Part shown: positions 26,800-36,024 of the stretch, in pieces
How positions within the stretch are numbered: position 1 is the first letter of the stretch
How the letters are laid out: each line of letters opens with the position of its first letter
Assembly: GCF_020217485.1 (NCBI RefSeq)
Contig: NZ_JAEKMI010000008.1
Location: 1 to 64,000 of the forward strand
DNA: 64,000 nt
Reading direction: 5' to 3'
Origin: Mycobacterium sp. WUMAC-067
Lineage (GTDB): Bacteria; Actinomycetota; Actinomycetes; Mycobacteriales; Mycobacteriaceae
Notes under the pieces: generated by a model
The model's database searches: none
Seen by the model: the letters and a program-made list of their open reading frames with translations, nothing else
Told to the model about the DNA's origin: nothing
Program-made: the position numbers and the translations under genes

Positions 26800-27942
26800 A
26801 TGGCAGGCGAGGTTCGCGCATACGGTTCGGTCGCTCCCCTGAAAGTCGGCTTGCTCAATGACTATCCGACCTCCGGCGACATGGACAACGACACCTTCGC
26901 CGCGCTGCGGCTGGTGATGGACGAAGCCTATGACTCCGGATTGCTCGACCGGCCGATCGAACTCGTCGCGCGCAACGTGGTGGGCCTGCCCAACGGCACT
27001 TACCTTGCGGTTGAACGGGCCTTCGACGAACTCGTGGCGGAGGGTTGTCTGGTCATTTTCGGGCCGTGGGTATCGGACAACGTCGTGCCGCTGCGTTCCC
27101 ATGTCGAGGCCACCGCGCGGGTTCCGATCCTGACATTGTCCGGGTCGGAGGGAGCGCTCGGCGACTGGTGCTTCGCTCTGAACAACGGTTCGATGCCGGA
27201 GGAGCCGGTGATGCTGGCCGCGGTGATGATCGGCGATGGTCGATCGCGCATCGCCATCGCGTATGAGGCCTCGCTGATCGGCAAGGAGTACCTCGCCTTC
27301 GCTCAAAGAGCCTACGATGCCGCGGGTTTGAAGGTCGTTGCGACCGTGGCGATTCCCCAGGTCGAGGCCGACAAATCCGAGGCGGTCACCGCGTTGCGCG
27401 CGTCGGAACCCGACGCGCTGGTGCATGTCGGGTTCGGGCACGGCCTGTGGGGCTTCACGGATGCGCTCCGGACCGCCGGCTGGGATCCACCGCGGTACAC
27501 GACGACGGCGTTCGAAATGGCACACATCAGCACTGAGTGGATGCGGCATCTATCCGGCTGGATCGGGCTGGACAGCTACGATGAGCGCAACACTGTCGGG
27601 CAGGCCTTCCTCGATCGCTTCGAGGCCCGATACGGTCGGCGGCCCGGACACTCGATGCCGGGCCTGTCGCATGATGCGGCGACCGTGATCGTGCGGGGCC
27701 TCGCCGCAGCGCGCCCGCTGACCGGCGAGGGGGCGAAGAACGGGATGGAGCAGGTGAAACTCGTCCCGTCGGCCAGCGGCGCACCGGGCACGTTTTTGCG
27801 GTTCGGCCGGTTCATTCGACAGGGCTGGATGGGTTCCGACTATCTCGTGGCCCGGCGCGTGCTGCCCGACGGCACCGCGCACGTTTTCCACGCGGCGCCC
27901 AGCGACCACATCGCCCGCGCCGTCGCTGTTACGTCACGCTAG
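26800..27942 (+). CDS. Substrate-binding-protein-fold protein without signal peptide
   Basis: About 380 residues from ATG 26800 (ATG 26788 also possible). It has the type I periplasmic-binding fold of branched-chain amino acid receptors: KVGLLNDYPTSGD, GPWVSDNVVPL, VPILTLSGSEG, and RIAIAYEASLIGKEY. No signal peptide or lipobox is present, and no permease or ATPase genes lie nearby. It may be a cytoplasmic ligand sensor or carrier, not part of a transporter. It is divergent from the TetR gene. Its end overlaps the convergent DapB-like gene by 9 bp. Confidence 0.75.
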   Translation: MAGEVRAYGSVAPLKVGLLNDYPTSGDMDNDTFAALRLVMDEAYDSGLLDRPIELVARNVVGLPNGTYLAVERAFDELVAEGCLVIFGPWVSDNVVPLRSHVEATARVPILTLSGSEGALGDWCFALNNGSMPEEPVMLAAVMIGDGRSRIAIAYEASLIGKEYLAFAQRAYDAAGLKVVATVAIPQVEADKSEAVTALRASEPDALVHVGFGHGLWGFTDALRTAGWDPPRYTTTAFEMAHISTEWMRHLSGWIGLDSYDERNTVGQAFLDRFEARYGRRPGHSMPGLSHDAATVIVRGLAAARPLTGEGAKNGMEQVKLVPSASGAPGTFLRFGRFIRQGWMGSDYLVARRVLPDGTAHVFHAAPSDHIARAVAVTSR

Positions 27943-29007
27943 TTGGATCGCCCCGAACACCGGTGCGGTCACGATGCCGGGCGGTCGGGCAAGCACGTAC
28001 GGAATGGCGCGAACCGCGCCCATCGCGATCATCAGATGACCGGGCATGGCGTGCTGGCCCGTCGGCGTCACACCATCGAACGCCACGTCGAGCTGGAGTT
28101 CGAAGCTCGGCTCACCTTTGGTGACCGCGCGGATCAGCGGCGCCTTCTCACCGGGCGCCAACGGAGCCATACCCCACTGGGGCAGGTCGCGGGTGAGCAC
28201 CCACTCCTCGTGAATGGCCAGCAGAGGGCGGCCTGACCAGTGGCCAACCCACGAGAAACGCTGCCCGACAACCGTTCCCGCCCTCATCCTGCCGGCCGGG
28301 ACATCGATATCGTGGGGCAGTGTGGTGGCGTCGACCGCCACATCGATGTGCGAGAGGGTGATCCCGAGGACATCGGCCGTCGCGTTGAGGGCCTGGCGGT
28401 AGGCCATGTCGAGCTTCTTGATGATTGGGGAGTCAATGCTGACATCTTCCGGCGGTCTGCCCATACCCATCAGGTCGACGAGCATCGGCCGACTGTTGAC
28501 GGCTGAGACGTCGGTGGCTTCGTAGAGGTCGATGCGGTCGATTGTCTTACTCAGCCCCGTCACTGTCGCAACGAGTCGCTCGAACATAAAACCGGGGTTC
28601 TCGCCGGCGGCGTGGAAGCGTGACCCGCCCTGTTGGCAGGCCCTTGCGAACGCCGCCTCGGTCTCCACGCCGTAGGTGGGTAAGTGGTTGTACGACGTCG
28701 TGGTGATGACGGTGTTGCCCGCCACGAGTAGGCGGCAGATGTCCTGCGCGTTCGTCTCGACGGCATGGGCCTTGCTGGCCGCGTGCACGACGACATCGGC
28801 GCCCAGCGCGATGATCTCGTCCTTGTCCGCCGTGGCGAACACGCCCGTCGTCGGTGGGAGCCCGCAGAGCGCACCCGCGTCGAGCCCGGCCTTCGCCTGG
28901 TCGTACACCAGCACGCCCGCCAGCTGATAACGTGGATTCTCAATAAGCTCTTGCAGTGCGGCCCGACCGACGGCGCCGGTGGCCCATTGCACGACTCGGA
29001 TAACCAA
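27934..29007 (-). CDS. DapB-like NAD(P)-binding reductase
   Basis: 357 residues. The N-terminal Rossmann fold starts RVVQWATGAVGRAALQEL, and the family's middle motif is FHAAGENPGFMFERL. Homologues in mycobacteria are annotated as dihydrodipicolinate reductase-like but are much longer than DapB and are found in lipid and steroid loci. Their reaction is not known to me. A fragment of a paralogue lies at 30373. The divergent P450 gene shares a 19-bp palindrome in the intergenic region. Confidence 0.75.
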   Translation of the reverse strand: MVIRVVQWATGAVGRAALQELIENPRYQLAGVLVYDQAKAGLDAGALCGLPPTTGVFATADKDEIIALGADVVVHAASKAHAVETNAQDICRLLVAGNTVITTTSYNHLPTYGVETEAAFARACQQGGSRFHAAGENPGFMFERLVATVTGLSKTIDRIDLYEATDVSAVNSRPMLVDLMGMGRPPEDVSIDSPIIKKLDMAYRQALNATADVLGITLSHIDVAVDATTLPHDIDVPAGRMRAGTVVGQRFSWVGHWSGRPLLAIHEEWVLTRDLPQWGMAPLAPGEKAPLIRAVTKGEPSFELQLDVAFDGVTPTGQHAMPGHLMIAMGAVRAIPYVLARPPGIVTAPVFGAIQLA

Positions 29008-29058
29008 TCGACCGCTCCAGGTTGCGCTTTCGGATTTCTCTGAGGTTCTGGTTGGTTC

Positions 29059-29077
29059 AACCTACATCATGTAGGTT
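29059..29077. promoter_or_regulatory. Palindromic operator AACCTACAT-C-ATGTAGGTT
   Basis: Perfect 9-bp arms around one base, midway between the DapB-like gene and the P450 gene. A further half site TGTAGGTT lies at 29092-29099. It suits a TetR-type regulator controlling both directions. Confidence 0.7.
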
Positions 29078-29123
29078 TGCAACCGACAGCTTGTAGGTTG
29101 AGCGGCCTTACGGGAGGTGGCGC

Positions 29124-30362
29124 GTGGCGGAGCCTACGGTTACCGACGACATCGAGCAGCGCATCCGCGCGGCGCAGGCGAAGTTCAACGCGGGAATGGG
29201 TGCCGACGGCGACGCGACCCCGTACCCGCTGCTGCGCGAGCTGCGCCAGAAGGCGGCCGTCCACCCGGGTTGGCCGGAAATGGGTGTTCCCGACGATGGT
29301 CCCGACGGCAAGAAGACATTCACGGCGTACTCGTTCGATGCGGTCAAAGCCGTCTTCACCGACAGCATCACGTTCAGCACCCGGATCTACGAGGATATGG
29401 TGCGACCACTGCAAGGGCCGACGATCCTGGAAATGCAGGAACCCGAGCACGCGACCTACCGCAAGTTACACGAATTCGCCTTCGCGAGGTCCTCGATGAA
29501 ACGCTGGGACACCGAACTTGTTGGGCCCGTTGTGGATCGCACCATCGCGAAGTTTCGCGACGACAAGCGCGCCGACCTGGTCGATGCGGTGTTCATGCCG
29601 ATCCCCGTGCGGATCATCGCCGCCCTTCTCGGGTTGCCCGAATCGGATATCGGTGAGTTTCATCGGCTGGCCATCGATCTGCTGGGCTTTCGTGCCGACA
29701 TGGAAACGGCGATGAAAGCTTCGGCGGAGATGAAGGAGTACTTCGTCGAAGTCCTTGCCGACCGGCGCAAGTCGCCAAAGGACGACATGGTTACCATCCT
29801 GTCTCAGGCCGAGATCGACGGTATCAAAATGTCCGATGAACAAATCTACGGATTCATGCGCAATCTCTTGCCCGCGGGAGCAGAGACCACGTCGCGCTCG
29901 ACGGCCAGCCTCGCGTTGGGTCTGTTGACCCACACCGACCAACTCGATGCGCTGCGGGCCGATCGCAGCCTGTTGCCGCAGGCGATCGAGGAGGGCATCC
30001 GGTGGGAGACGCCGCTGCTCAACTTCATCCGAGAGGTCACCACCGACATCGACTTTTTCGGGCTCCGTATCCCGAAGAGTTCGACGATGATGGTCAACCT
30101 CGGCAGCGCCAACCATGACGAGACGCGATGGGAGGATGCCGAGTCCTTCAACATCTTTCGGGACCGCAAGCCGCACATCGGGTTCGGGCACGGGGCGCAC
30201 CTGTGCCTGGGCATGCACCTGGCGCGGCTGGAGAGCACCAAGATCTTCAACGCGTTGCTCGACAAACTCCCAGGGTTGCGGCTCGACCCCGATGCTCCGC
30301 CGCCCTACGTGAGCGGCACGATTTTTCGTTCGCCACCACGCCTGGACGTCGTGTGGGATTAG
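29124..30362 (+). CDS. Cytochrome P450
   Basis: 412 residues from GTG 29124 (GGAGGTGG just upstream). The I-helix oxygen motif is AGAETTSRS, the ExxR is EEGIR, and the heme-binding loop is FGHGAHLCLGMHLARLE with the axial Cys. It is a soluble class I bacterial P450 that would use ferredoxin. No ferredoxin gene is adjacent. It would hydroxylate the substrate early in the pathway. A DapB-like fragment follows 10 bp on. Confidence 0.9.
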   Translation: MAEPTVTDDIEQRIRAAQAKFNAGMGADGDATPYPLLRELRQKAAVHPGWPEMGVPDDGPDGKKTFTAYSFDAVKAVFTDSITFSTRIYEDMVRPLQGPTILEMQEPEHATYRKLHEFAFARSSMKRWDTELVGPVVDRTIAKFRDDKRADLVDAVFMPIPVRIIAALLGLPESDIGEFHRLAIDLLGFRADMETAMKASAEMKEYFVEVLADRRKSPKDDMVTILSQAEIDGIKMSDEQIYGFMRNLLPAGAETTSRSTASLALGLLTHTDQLDALRADRSLLPQAIEEGIRWETPLLNFIREVTTDIDFFGLRIPKSSTMMVNLGSANHDETRWEDAESFNIFRDRKPHIGFGHGAHLCLGMHLARLESTKIFNALLDKLPGLRLDPDAPPPYVSGTIFRSPPRLDVVWD

Positions 30363-30372
30363 GAATCCTGAC

Positions 30373-30591
30373 ATGACTCGCGTGATCCAGCGGGCCACCG
30401 GGGTGACCGGGATGATGTCTTTGCGGCACATCATGAGCCGGCCGGACCTGGAACTGGTCGGTGTGCGGGTCTACGACGCGGGCAAAGCCGGGGTCGATGC
30501 GGGCGCGCTGTGCGAGGTCCCGGAAGCAGGGGTGCTGGCGTCCGCCGATCGCAACGCCATCATCGGTACGGATGCCGACGTGGTGCTCTAG
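30373..30591 (+). pseudogene. N-terminal fragment of a DapB-like reductase
   Basis: 72 residues (MTRVIQRATGVTGMMSLRHI, then GVRVYDAGKAGVDAGALC) parallel the start of the intact gene at 29007 (VIRVVQWATGAVGRAALQEL, GVLVYDQAKAGLDAGALCG). It stops after DADVVL. The remaining about 280 residues are gone and the convergent SDR follows. Confidence 0.75.
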
Positions 30592-30607
30592 CGATGTGAG
30601 TTCGCGA

Positions 30608-31411
30608 TCAGATGAAGTCCGATCCGCCGTCGACGTTGACGGTGGCCCCGGTCACGTAGCCGTTTCGTCGTGACGCCAGGTACGTGGTGATGGATGCGAT
30701 CTCTGCGGGCAATCCGGCACGGCCGACGTCACAGGGATGGCCGTACGTCCGCTCGACCCACGTCATCACGTGCTTGGGATCCGATGAGTCCAACCCCTCC
30801 GCGGCAAGCACATCCCGCAAGATCTCGGTGAAACTCGCCGTCACGATGGTACCGGGGCAGATGCAGTTGACGAGAATACCCTCTTCTCCAAGGCTTTTCG
30901 ACAGGTTCTTGGTGAAGCTCGACAGCGCCGATTTGGTGGCTGTGTAGGCGACCAGGCGCGCGCTCTGGCGTTGAATCGAGTGTGCCGAGAACGTGACGAT
31001 GCGAGCCCAATCGGCCGATCGCAACATGGGCAGCGCGGCCCGCACCGAGCGCACGGCGGAGAGCGCGCCCAGATCGAAGGCAGCGTGCCAGTCGTCGTCG
31101 TCGAGTTCTTCGAATGTGCCCGCGTTCGGTCCGACGGTGTGTACCAGGACATTCAAGCTGTCCCAGGTATGACCGACAGACGCGAACGCCGATGTGATGG
31201 ACTCGGCATCGGACATGTCGACGGTGATCGTCAACACTTCGGGAGCGCCCGCACTGCGGATTTGCCTCGCAGCCGAGTCCAATGCAGTCTGGCCGCGCGC
31301 CATGATCGCCACGGAAGCGCCCTCGGCGCCGAGACTCTCGGCGATCGCCAGCCCCATCCCCTTACTGCCTCCGGTGACGACCGCCGTTGCACCGTCGAAA
31401 CCTAGGTCCAT
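30608..31411 (-). CDS. Short-chain dehydrogenase/reductase
   Basis: 267 residues with VVTGGSKGMGLAIAESL at the nucleotide site, the HTVGPNAG motif in place of NNAG, catalytic YTATK, and the usual C-terminal GATVNVDGGSDFI. It is probably an NAD(P)-dependent 3-hydroxyacyl or ring alcohol dehydrogenase. It is 15 bp downstream of the next SDR, on the same strand, and so part of the leftward set that begins with the acyl-CoA ligase. Confidence 0.88.
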   Translation of the reverse strand: MDLGFDGATAVVTGGSKGMGLAIAESLGAEGASVAIMARGQTALDSAARQIRSAGAPEVLTITVDMSDAESITSAFASVGHTWDSLNVLVHTVGPNAGTFEELDDDDWHAAFDLGALSAVRSVRAALPMLRSADWARIVTFSAHSIQRQSARLVAYTATKSALSSFTKNLSKSLGEEGILVNCICPGTIVTASFTEILRDVLAAEGLDSSDPKHVMTWVERTYGHPCDVGRAGLPAEIASITTYLASRRNGYVTGATVNVDGGSDFI

Positions 31412-31426
31412 CGAGCAGTCCTTCCT

Positions 31427-32206
31427 TTATGCGCTGCCAGTGAAAGTCGGCTGGCTCTTAATGATTCGGGGAGCCAGGTGAACGATCTCGCTGACCACTG
31501 TGGGGTTGGCGTGCGAAATGGCGATGAGGGAAAGCATTGCGTTGGCCACGTCTTCGACCGTGGACATCTCGTCCGGAATCTGGCCGCCACGCGCCCAGGC
31601 TCGGTATAGATCGGCCAGCAGGTCACGGTCGGCTCCGCGCAGGATTTCGGTGTCACACGTGGGGCCGACGCTGACGCGGATCAGGGCGATCTCGGGATGT
31701 TCGGCCCGCCAGGAGCGCAGGATCTCGTCGAGTGCGGCCTTGCTCGCATGATAGGCGGCCACACCCGCGCGGGGACTGCCTACGTCGTGGCTCGACGCGA
31801 CGACGACCGTGGCGTTGTCGGCCAAGTGGGGGAGGGCCGTCCGCAGTACGTGGGAGGCACCGACAGCGTTGACGGCGTATGCGTGCAGCCACGTGTCCAC
31901 ATCGGTCTCTTCGATCAACGCGAACGGCACCACGGCACTGGTGAATACCACTGCGTCGAGTTTCCCGAATTTGGCAGCAACATCGCTGATGACGGATTCG
32001 ATGGCGCGCGGATCGGATACGTCGAGCTCATGAGCCGATCCGCCGAGCCGATCGGCCAGCTCTGCCAGGCGGTCTACCCGTCGCGCGGCGAGTGCTACCG
32101 TGGCGCCCCTGGAGTTTGCGGCGAGGGCCAGCGCCTGTCCGATCCCGGACGACGCGCCAATGATCAGCATTCGTGTCCCCGCGATGGTGGAGTGCCGGTC
32201 GCTCAT
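31427..32206 (-). CDS. Short-chain dehydrogenase/reductase
   Basis: 259 residues with LIIGASSGIGQALALAA, catalytic YHASK and an extended C-terminal part without the usual VDGG ending. It is closer to the SDR at 24964 than to the one at 30608. Its role is probably oxidation or reduction of a catabolic intermediate. About 190 bp separate it from the acyl-CoA ligase stop. Confidence 0.85.
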   Translation of the reverse strand: MSDRHSTIAGTRMLIIGASSGIGQALALAANSRGATVALAARRVDRLAELADRLGGSAHELDVSDPRAIESVISDVAAKFGKLDAVVFTSAVVPFALIEETDVDTWLHAYAVNAVGASHVLRTALPHLADNATVVVASSHDVGSPRAGVAAYHASKAALDEILRSWRAEHPEIALIRVSVGPTCDTEILRGADRDLLADLYRAWARGGQIPDEMSTVEDVANAMLSLIAISHANPTVVSEIVHLAPRIIKSQPTFTGSA

Positions 32207-32398
32207 TCTCTGCCTCCTTTGGGTGATTTCATGAATGACGGCGTTACGGCGATCTCGGCGCTGCCCGTCATCTTCTGCCTCTCTCGCATACGTCCCGTCG
32301 GCGCGAATGGCGAACTGGACCGAAGTTGTGATTCGCGCATATAAGGATCGACGTTTTCACTGCGGCTGGTTTTATTGCGTCGCCCAATCGATCGCCCC

Positions 32399-34012
32399 TC
32401 AGCGGCGCGCCAGCAGGCCGCTGAGCTGTTGCGCCAGCTGCGACTTCTTAACCTTTCCTGTCGCGGTGAACGGGAGGTCCTGCTTTGCAGTGACCCAAAT
32501 GAATTTCGGCACCTTGTACGCCGACAGCCGGTCACGCAGTTGCGTCCGCAAGGACTCGCCGTCCAGCGTGGATTCACCGCGCGGGACCACCGCGGCGGCG
32601 ACCACCGTTCCGTACTCATCGCTTTCGGCGCCGACCACGTACGCCTCGAGCACACCGTCGCAGTCGGATAGCGCCCGTTCAACTTCGCTGGGTGTGACAT
32701 TAGTGCCGCCACCCGTCTTGATCAGATCGCCCAACCGGCCGGTAAACCTGATCCAACCGTCGTCGTACTCGACGCCGCAATCGCCCGTGCGGTAGTAGCC
32801 GTCGGGGGTGAACACTTCTTCGCGCTCACGCTTGTACAGGCGTTGCATCAATGAGTATCCGCGGACCCAGATCTCGCCCGGCGTGCCGAGAGGCGCCGGC
32901 AGTCCTGTGTCGGGGTCGACCAGCACATGTTGCAGCCCTTCGATCGATACGCCGCCTGTTTCGGACCGGTCGGGCGGTTGCGGCACGTAGGGGTCGACCC
33001 CGATGTGGTTGCCGCACAGTTCCGTCATCCCTAATGCATTGGGGCCCTTGGGTCGCCGCGAGGGCGGCACCATCGCGGGCATGCTGGTGCGTTGCACCGA
33101 GCTCAGATCGCGCACCGAAAAGTCGGGATGTTCGGCCAGGGACTTGCCTTGTTGGGGCCAGCCCAGTGTGATCGTCGCGCGGTGGCGCTCGATGAGCTCG
33201 AGGGCCTCGGCGGCATCGAAGGCGGGCTGGGTGACCAGGGTTGCCCCGTGGTGGATCACGGCATTCAATCCGGTGATCAAACCTCCCACCCAGAAGAAGG
33301 GCATGGCGGTGAACATCACGTCATCGTGGCTGACGCCGTAGGTGAAAGTGAGGTTGTAGGTATGGCGGACCAGCGTGCCCTGAGTGTGGACGGGTCCCTT
33401 CGGATCCCCGGTGCTGCCCGAGGTGTAGATGATCATCACGTCATCGGCCGGCGTTACACACAGTTCCACGTCGACGAGGAAGTCGGCGTCGCCGGCCGAC
33501 ACGTCGCCATCGCCGTTGATCGGCGTCGTCCACACCTGATCGGATGATCCCCAGACCGCGACGGTCCGCAGGAACGGTGCTTTTCGTACCGCGATGCGGC
33601 CTGGCTCACGCTGATCGGCCAGCCCTGGCAGAGCTTCCTGCAGGCGCGCGACGAAATCGTGATTGCGGAACCGTGACCACGTCAAGATCGCGCGCAGGTC
33701 AGCGTGGCGCGCGGTCCAGGCGAGTTCGGACGCCTTGTAAAAGGTATTGAGCGGAACGGCCACCGCGCCGATGCGCGTGGTGGCAAACCACGCCAACGCC
33801 CAGTCGATGCTGTTGGGCATCAAGATTCCGACGTGGTCACCCTTGCCGATGCCCTCCGCTAACAGGGAGATCGCCAGCGCGGCCGAGCGGCGGTCAAGAT
33901 CGGCATAGGTGAGTACCTGGCCATTGGCAATGAGGAACGGCTTGTCCCCGAAACGTGCCGCGCAGGACCTCACCAGAGCAGGAATCGTGGGCAAGATGTT
34001 CGGGAACGGCAT
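32399..34012 (-). CDS. Acyl-CoA synthetase / AMP-dependent ligase
   Basis: 537 residues from ATG 34012. ATP-binding P-loop IIYTSGSTGDPKG, adenylation motif GYYRTGDCGVEYDDGWIRF, hinge GRLGDLIKTGGGTNVTPSEVE, and the catalytic Lys region LPFTATGKVKKSQL. It would join a carboxylate to CoA through an acyl-AMP. The start lies 10 bp from a TACTAT -10-like element on the same strand, so a leaderless message is possible. A shared 43-bp element is at 34018. Confidence 0.88.
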   Translation of the reverse strand: MPFPNILPTIPALVRSCAARFGDKPFLIANGQVLTYADLDRRSAALAISLLAEGIGKGDHVGILMPNSIDWALAWFATTRIGAVAVPLNTFYKASELAWTARHADLRAILTWSRFRNHDFVARLQEALPGLADQREPGRIAVRKAPFLRTVAVWGSSDQVWTTPINGDGDVSAGDADFLVDVELCVTPADDVMIIYTSGSTGDPKGPVHTQGTLVRHTYNLTFTYGVSHDDVMFTAMPFFWVGGLITGLNAVIHHGATLVTQPAFDAAEALELIERHRATITLGWPQQGKSLAEHPDFSVRDLSSVQRTSMPAMVPPSRRPKGPNALGMTELCGNHIGVDPYVPQPPDRSETGGVSIEGLQHVLVDPDTGLPAPLGTPGEIWVRGYSLMQRLYKREREEVFTPDGYYRTGDCGVEYDDGWIRFTGRLGDLIKTGGGTNVTPSEVERALSDCDGVLEAYVVGAESDEYGTVVAAAVVPRGESTLDGESLRTQLRDRLSAYKVPKFIWVTAKQDLPFTATGKVKKSQLAQQLSGLLARR

Positions 34013-34017
34013 GTCCG

Positions 34018-34060
34018 CAGGATAGTAGCATTTGCGAAAAACGAGAACATTGGTTCTCGC
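34018..34060. promoter_or_regulatory. 43-bp regulatory element, copy A
   Basis: It lies between the acyl-CoA ligase (minus) and the SnoaL-like gene (plus). It matches 61076-61118 at 32 of 43 positions: CAGGATAGTA, a TTTG-GAAAA core, then the inverted repeat GAGAAC-ATTG-GTTCTC. Copy B has GAGAAT/ATTCTC, a compensating change. Confidence 0.65.
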
Positions 34061-34087
34061 AGCTCGCTCCCCGCTTACAATTTCGCC

Positions 34088-34657
34088 ATGGTCACAGAAT
34101 CGGGGAATCGCGACATAGTCGATCGATTGGACCGGACCGAATCGTGCCTCGCGATCAGTCAGTTGCCCAGCAGGTACGCGATGGCCCTCGACGCGCGAGA
34201 TCTCGGTGCCCTGGTGGCGTTGTTCGTCGACGACGTCGATGCGGGTGCCGAGGGTCGGGGCAGAGATGCACTGAAGCGTTGGTACGACAGGGTGCTTCGG
34301 CGGTTCTATCGCAGCATCCATCTGATCTGCGGCCACCAATTCGACTTCGTCGACGCTGACCACGCGATCGGATCGGTGTATTGCCGCGCCGAACACGAGG
34401 ACGGCGACGGGTGGTTCGTGATCACGATGCGATATGACGACGTCTACGAGCGTCGCGACGGTCAGTGGTGCTTCGTCAAGCGAAGGGAACACCCTTGGTA
34501 CTCGGTCGATGTGACGGAGCGCCCGGGCCCGGAGTTCATGCGCTGGCCTGCCGACGTTCGGTTGCGTGCGGCCATGCCTCACCGGATGCCGACGTGGCGG
34601 GACTTCTGGGCCGACGGAGATCCTGCGTTGCCCGAACGGCTCTCGGCGCGCCCATAA
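34088..34657 (+). CDS. SnoaL-like (NTF2-fold) protein
   Basis: 189 residues with a cone-shaped NTF2 fold layout: ISQLPSRYAMALDARDLGAL, LFVDDVD, ICGHQFDFVD, YCRAEHEDGDGWFVITMRYDDVYER. Members isomerise, dehydrate or hydrolyse small ring compounds, and several act in steroid pathways. The exact reaction is unknown. It is divergent from the ligase and lies 134 bp before the CoA-transferase gene on the same strand. Confidence 0.8.
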   Translation: MVTESGNRDIVDRLDRTESCLAISQLPSRYAMALDARDLGALVALFVDDVDAGAEGRGRDALKRWYDRVLRRFYRSIHLICGHQFDFVDADHAIGSVYCRAEHEDGDGWFVITMRYDDVYERRDGQWCFVKRREHPWYSVDVTERPGPEFMRWPADVRLRAAMPHRMPTWRDFWADGDPALPERLSARP

Positions 34658-34791
34658 CGTTCGGTGCTGGCTGCCTCACGCTTCGACGCGGTTTACAAAT
34701 CCGTGCGAAACTGACATTCTCACTGAATGCAAGCAGGCGTTTCCGCCGTTGCTTACCTGTCGGTGCGCTCGCACCTGTACCACCGCGATCA

Positions 34792-36024
34792 ATGGAGGCC
34801 GTCATTTCCGCCGACAAAGTACTCAGTGGCGTCCGCGTCCTAGAGGTTGCCGCGTGGACTTTCGTGCCGTCGGCCGGCGCCGTGCTGGCGGAGTGGGGCG
34901 CCGAGGTCATCAAGGTGGAGCCGCGCGAGGGCGGTGACCCACAGCGTGGCCTCGTCACGATGGGCATCGTGGACGAGGGCGGCGGCACGGTCAACTACAT
35001 GATCGAGATACCGAATCGGGGAAAGAAGTCGATCGGCGTCGACCTGAATACTCCCGGCGGCCAGGACGTCATCCGTAAGCTTGCCGCGACGTGCGACGTG
35101 TTCCTCACCAGCTATCTGCCGAGCCGCCGCAAGAAGCTCGGCATCGACGTCGATGACATCCGAGCCGCGAACCCAGGCATCGTCTACGTGCGCGGGTCAG
35201 GCCACGGCCCCAAGGGCCCGGATTCGGACAAACCCGGCTACGACGGCGTCTCCTACTGGGCGCGCGGCGGCATCGCCACCGTGCTCACCGACGGTGCCGG
35301 CGAGCTGGTGCGGTCGCGACCCGCGTTCGGAGACCTCCTCGGGGGCATGGCGATCGCAGGCGGGATTGCGGCCGCGTTGTACAAGAAGGCGACCACAGGT
35401 CAGGGGTCGGTTGTGGATGTCTCCCTGCTCGGGTTGGCGGCCTGGAACCTCAGTCCCGATGTCGCCGTGAGCCAGATCCACGGTGGCAGCTCGATCCCGA
35501 ACTACAGCCACGCCGACGCGCCCAACCCGTTGGTGGGAACCTACCGCACCAAGGATGGACGTTATGTCCAGCTGATGATGCTGCAACTCGACAAGTTCTA
35601 CGCCGAAGCGATGCGCGCCATCGGCCTACCCGAACTGGTCGGTGATGAGCGATTCTCCGATCCCGCATCACGATTCGCCAACCGAACGGAACTCATCTCG
35701 CGCATGGACGACGTGTTTGCCCAACGCACACTGGCCGAATGGCGCGAACAGCTGGCCGACATTTCGGGCGCCTGGGGAGTGGTGCAGACACCGGGAGAAC
35801 TTTGCCATGACCCAGCGGTGACCGCGAACGGCTATATCGCGAACACCGCCACGATGAACGGTTCGACGTACTGTCTGCCCACCAACCCGGTCCAGTTCGA
35901 CGAGCGGGCCGTTGTTCCGCCGGGGGCGCCGGAACACGGCCAGCACACCGAAGAGGTGTTGATGGAGGCCGGCTTGGACTGGGACACCATCGCGAACTAC
36001 AAGGAAATTGGAGCCATTCTATGA
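34792..36024 (+). CDS. CaiB/BaiF family III CoA transferase
   Basis: 410 residues from ATG 34792. Motifs: LSGVRVLEVAAWTFVPSAGA at the start, WGAEVIKVEPREGGDP for CoA binding, and the conserved catalytic Asp181 in FGDLLGGMAIAGG. The family moves CoA between carboxylic acids through aspartyl-CoA. It ends overlapping the next P450 by four bases (ATGA), so the two are coupled. Its role is likely to load the substrate or recycle CoA from a product. Confidence 0.88.
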   Translation: MEAVISADKVLSGVRVLEVAAWTFVPSAGAVLAEWGAEVIKVEPREGGDPQRGLVTMGIVDEGGGTVNYMIEIPNRGKKSIGVDLNTPGGQDVIRKLAATCDVFLTSYLPSRRKKLGIDVDDIRAANPGIVYVRGSGHGPKGPDSDKPGYDGVSYWARGGIATVLTDGAGELVRSRPAFGDLLGGMAIAGGIAAALYKKATTGQGSVVDVSLLGLAAWNLSPDVAVSQIHGGSSIPNYSHADAPNPLVGTYRTKDGRYVQLMMLQLDKFYAEAMRAIGLPELVGDERFSDPASRFANRTELISRMDDVFAQRTLAEWREQLADISGAWGVVQTPGELCHDPAVTANGYIANTATMNGSTYCLPTNPVQFDERAVVPPGAPEHGQHTEEVLMEAGLDWDTIANYKEIGAIL

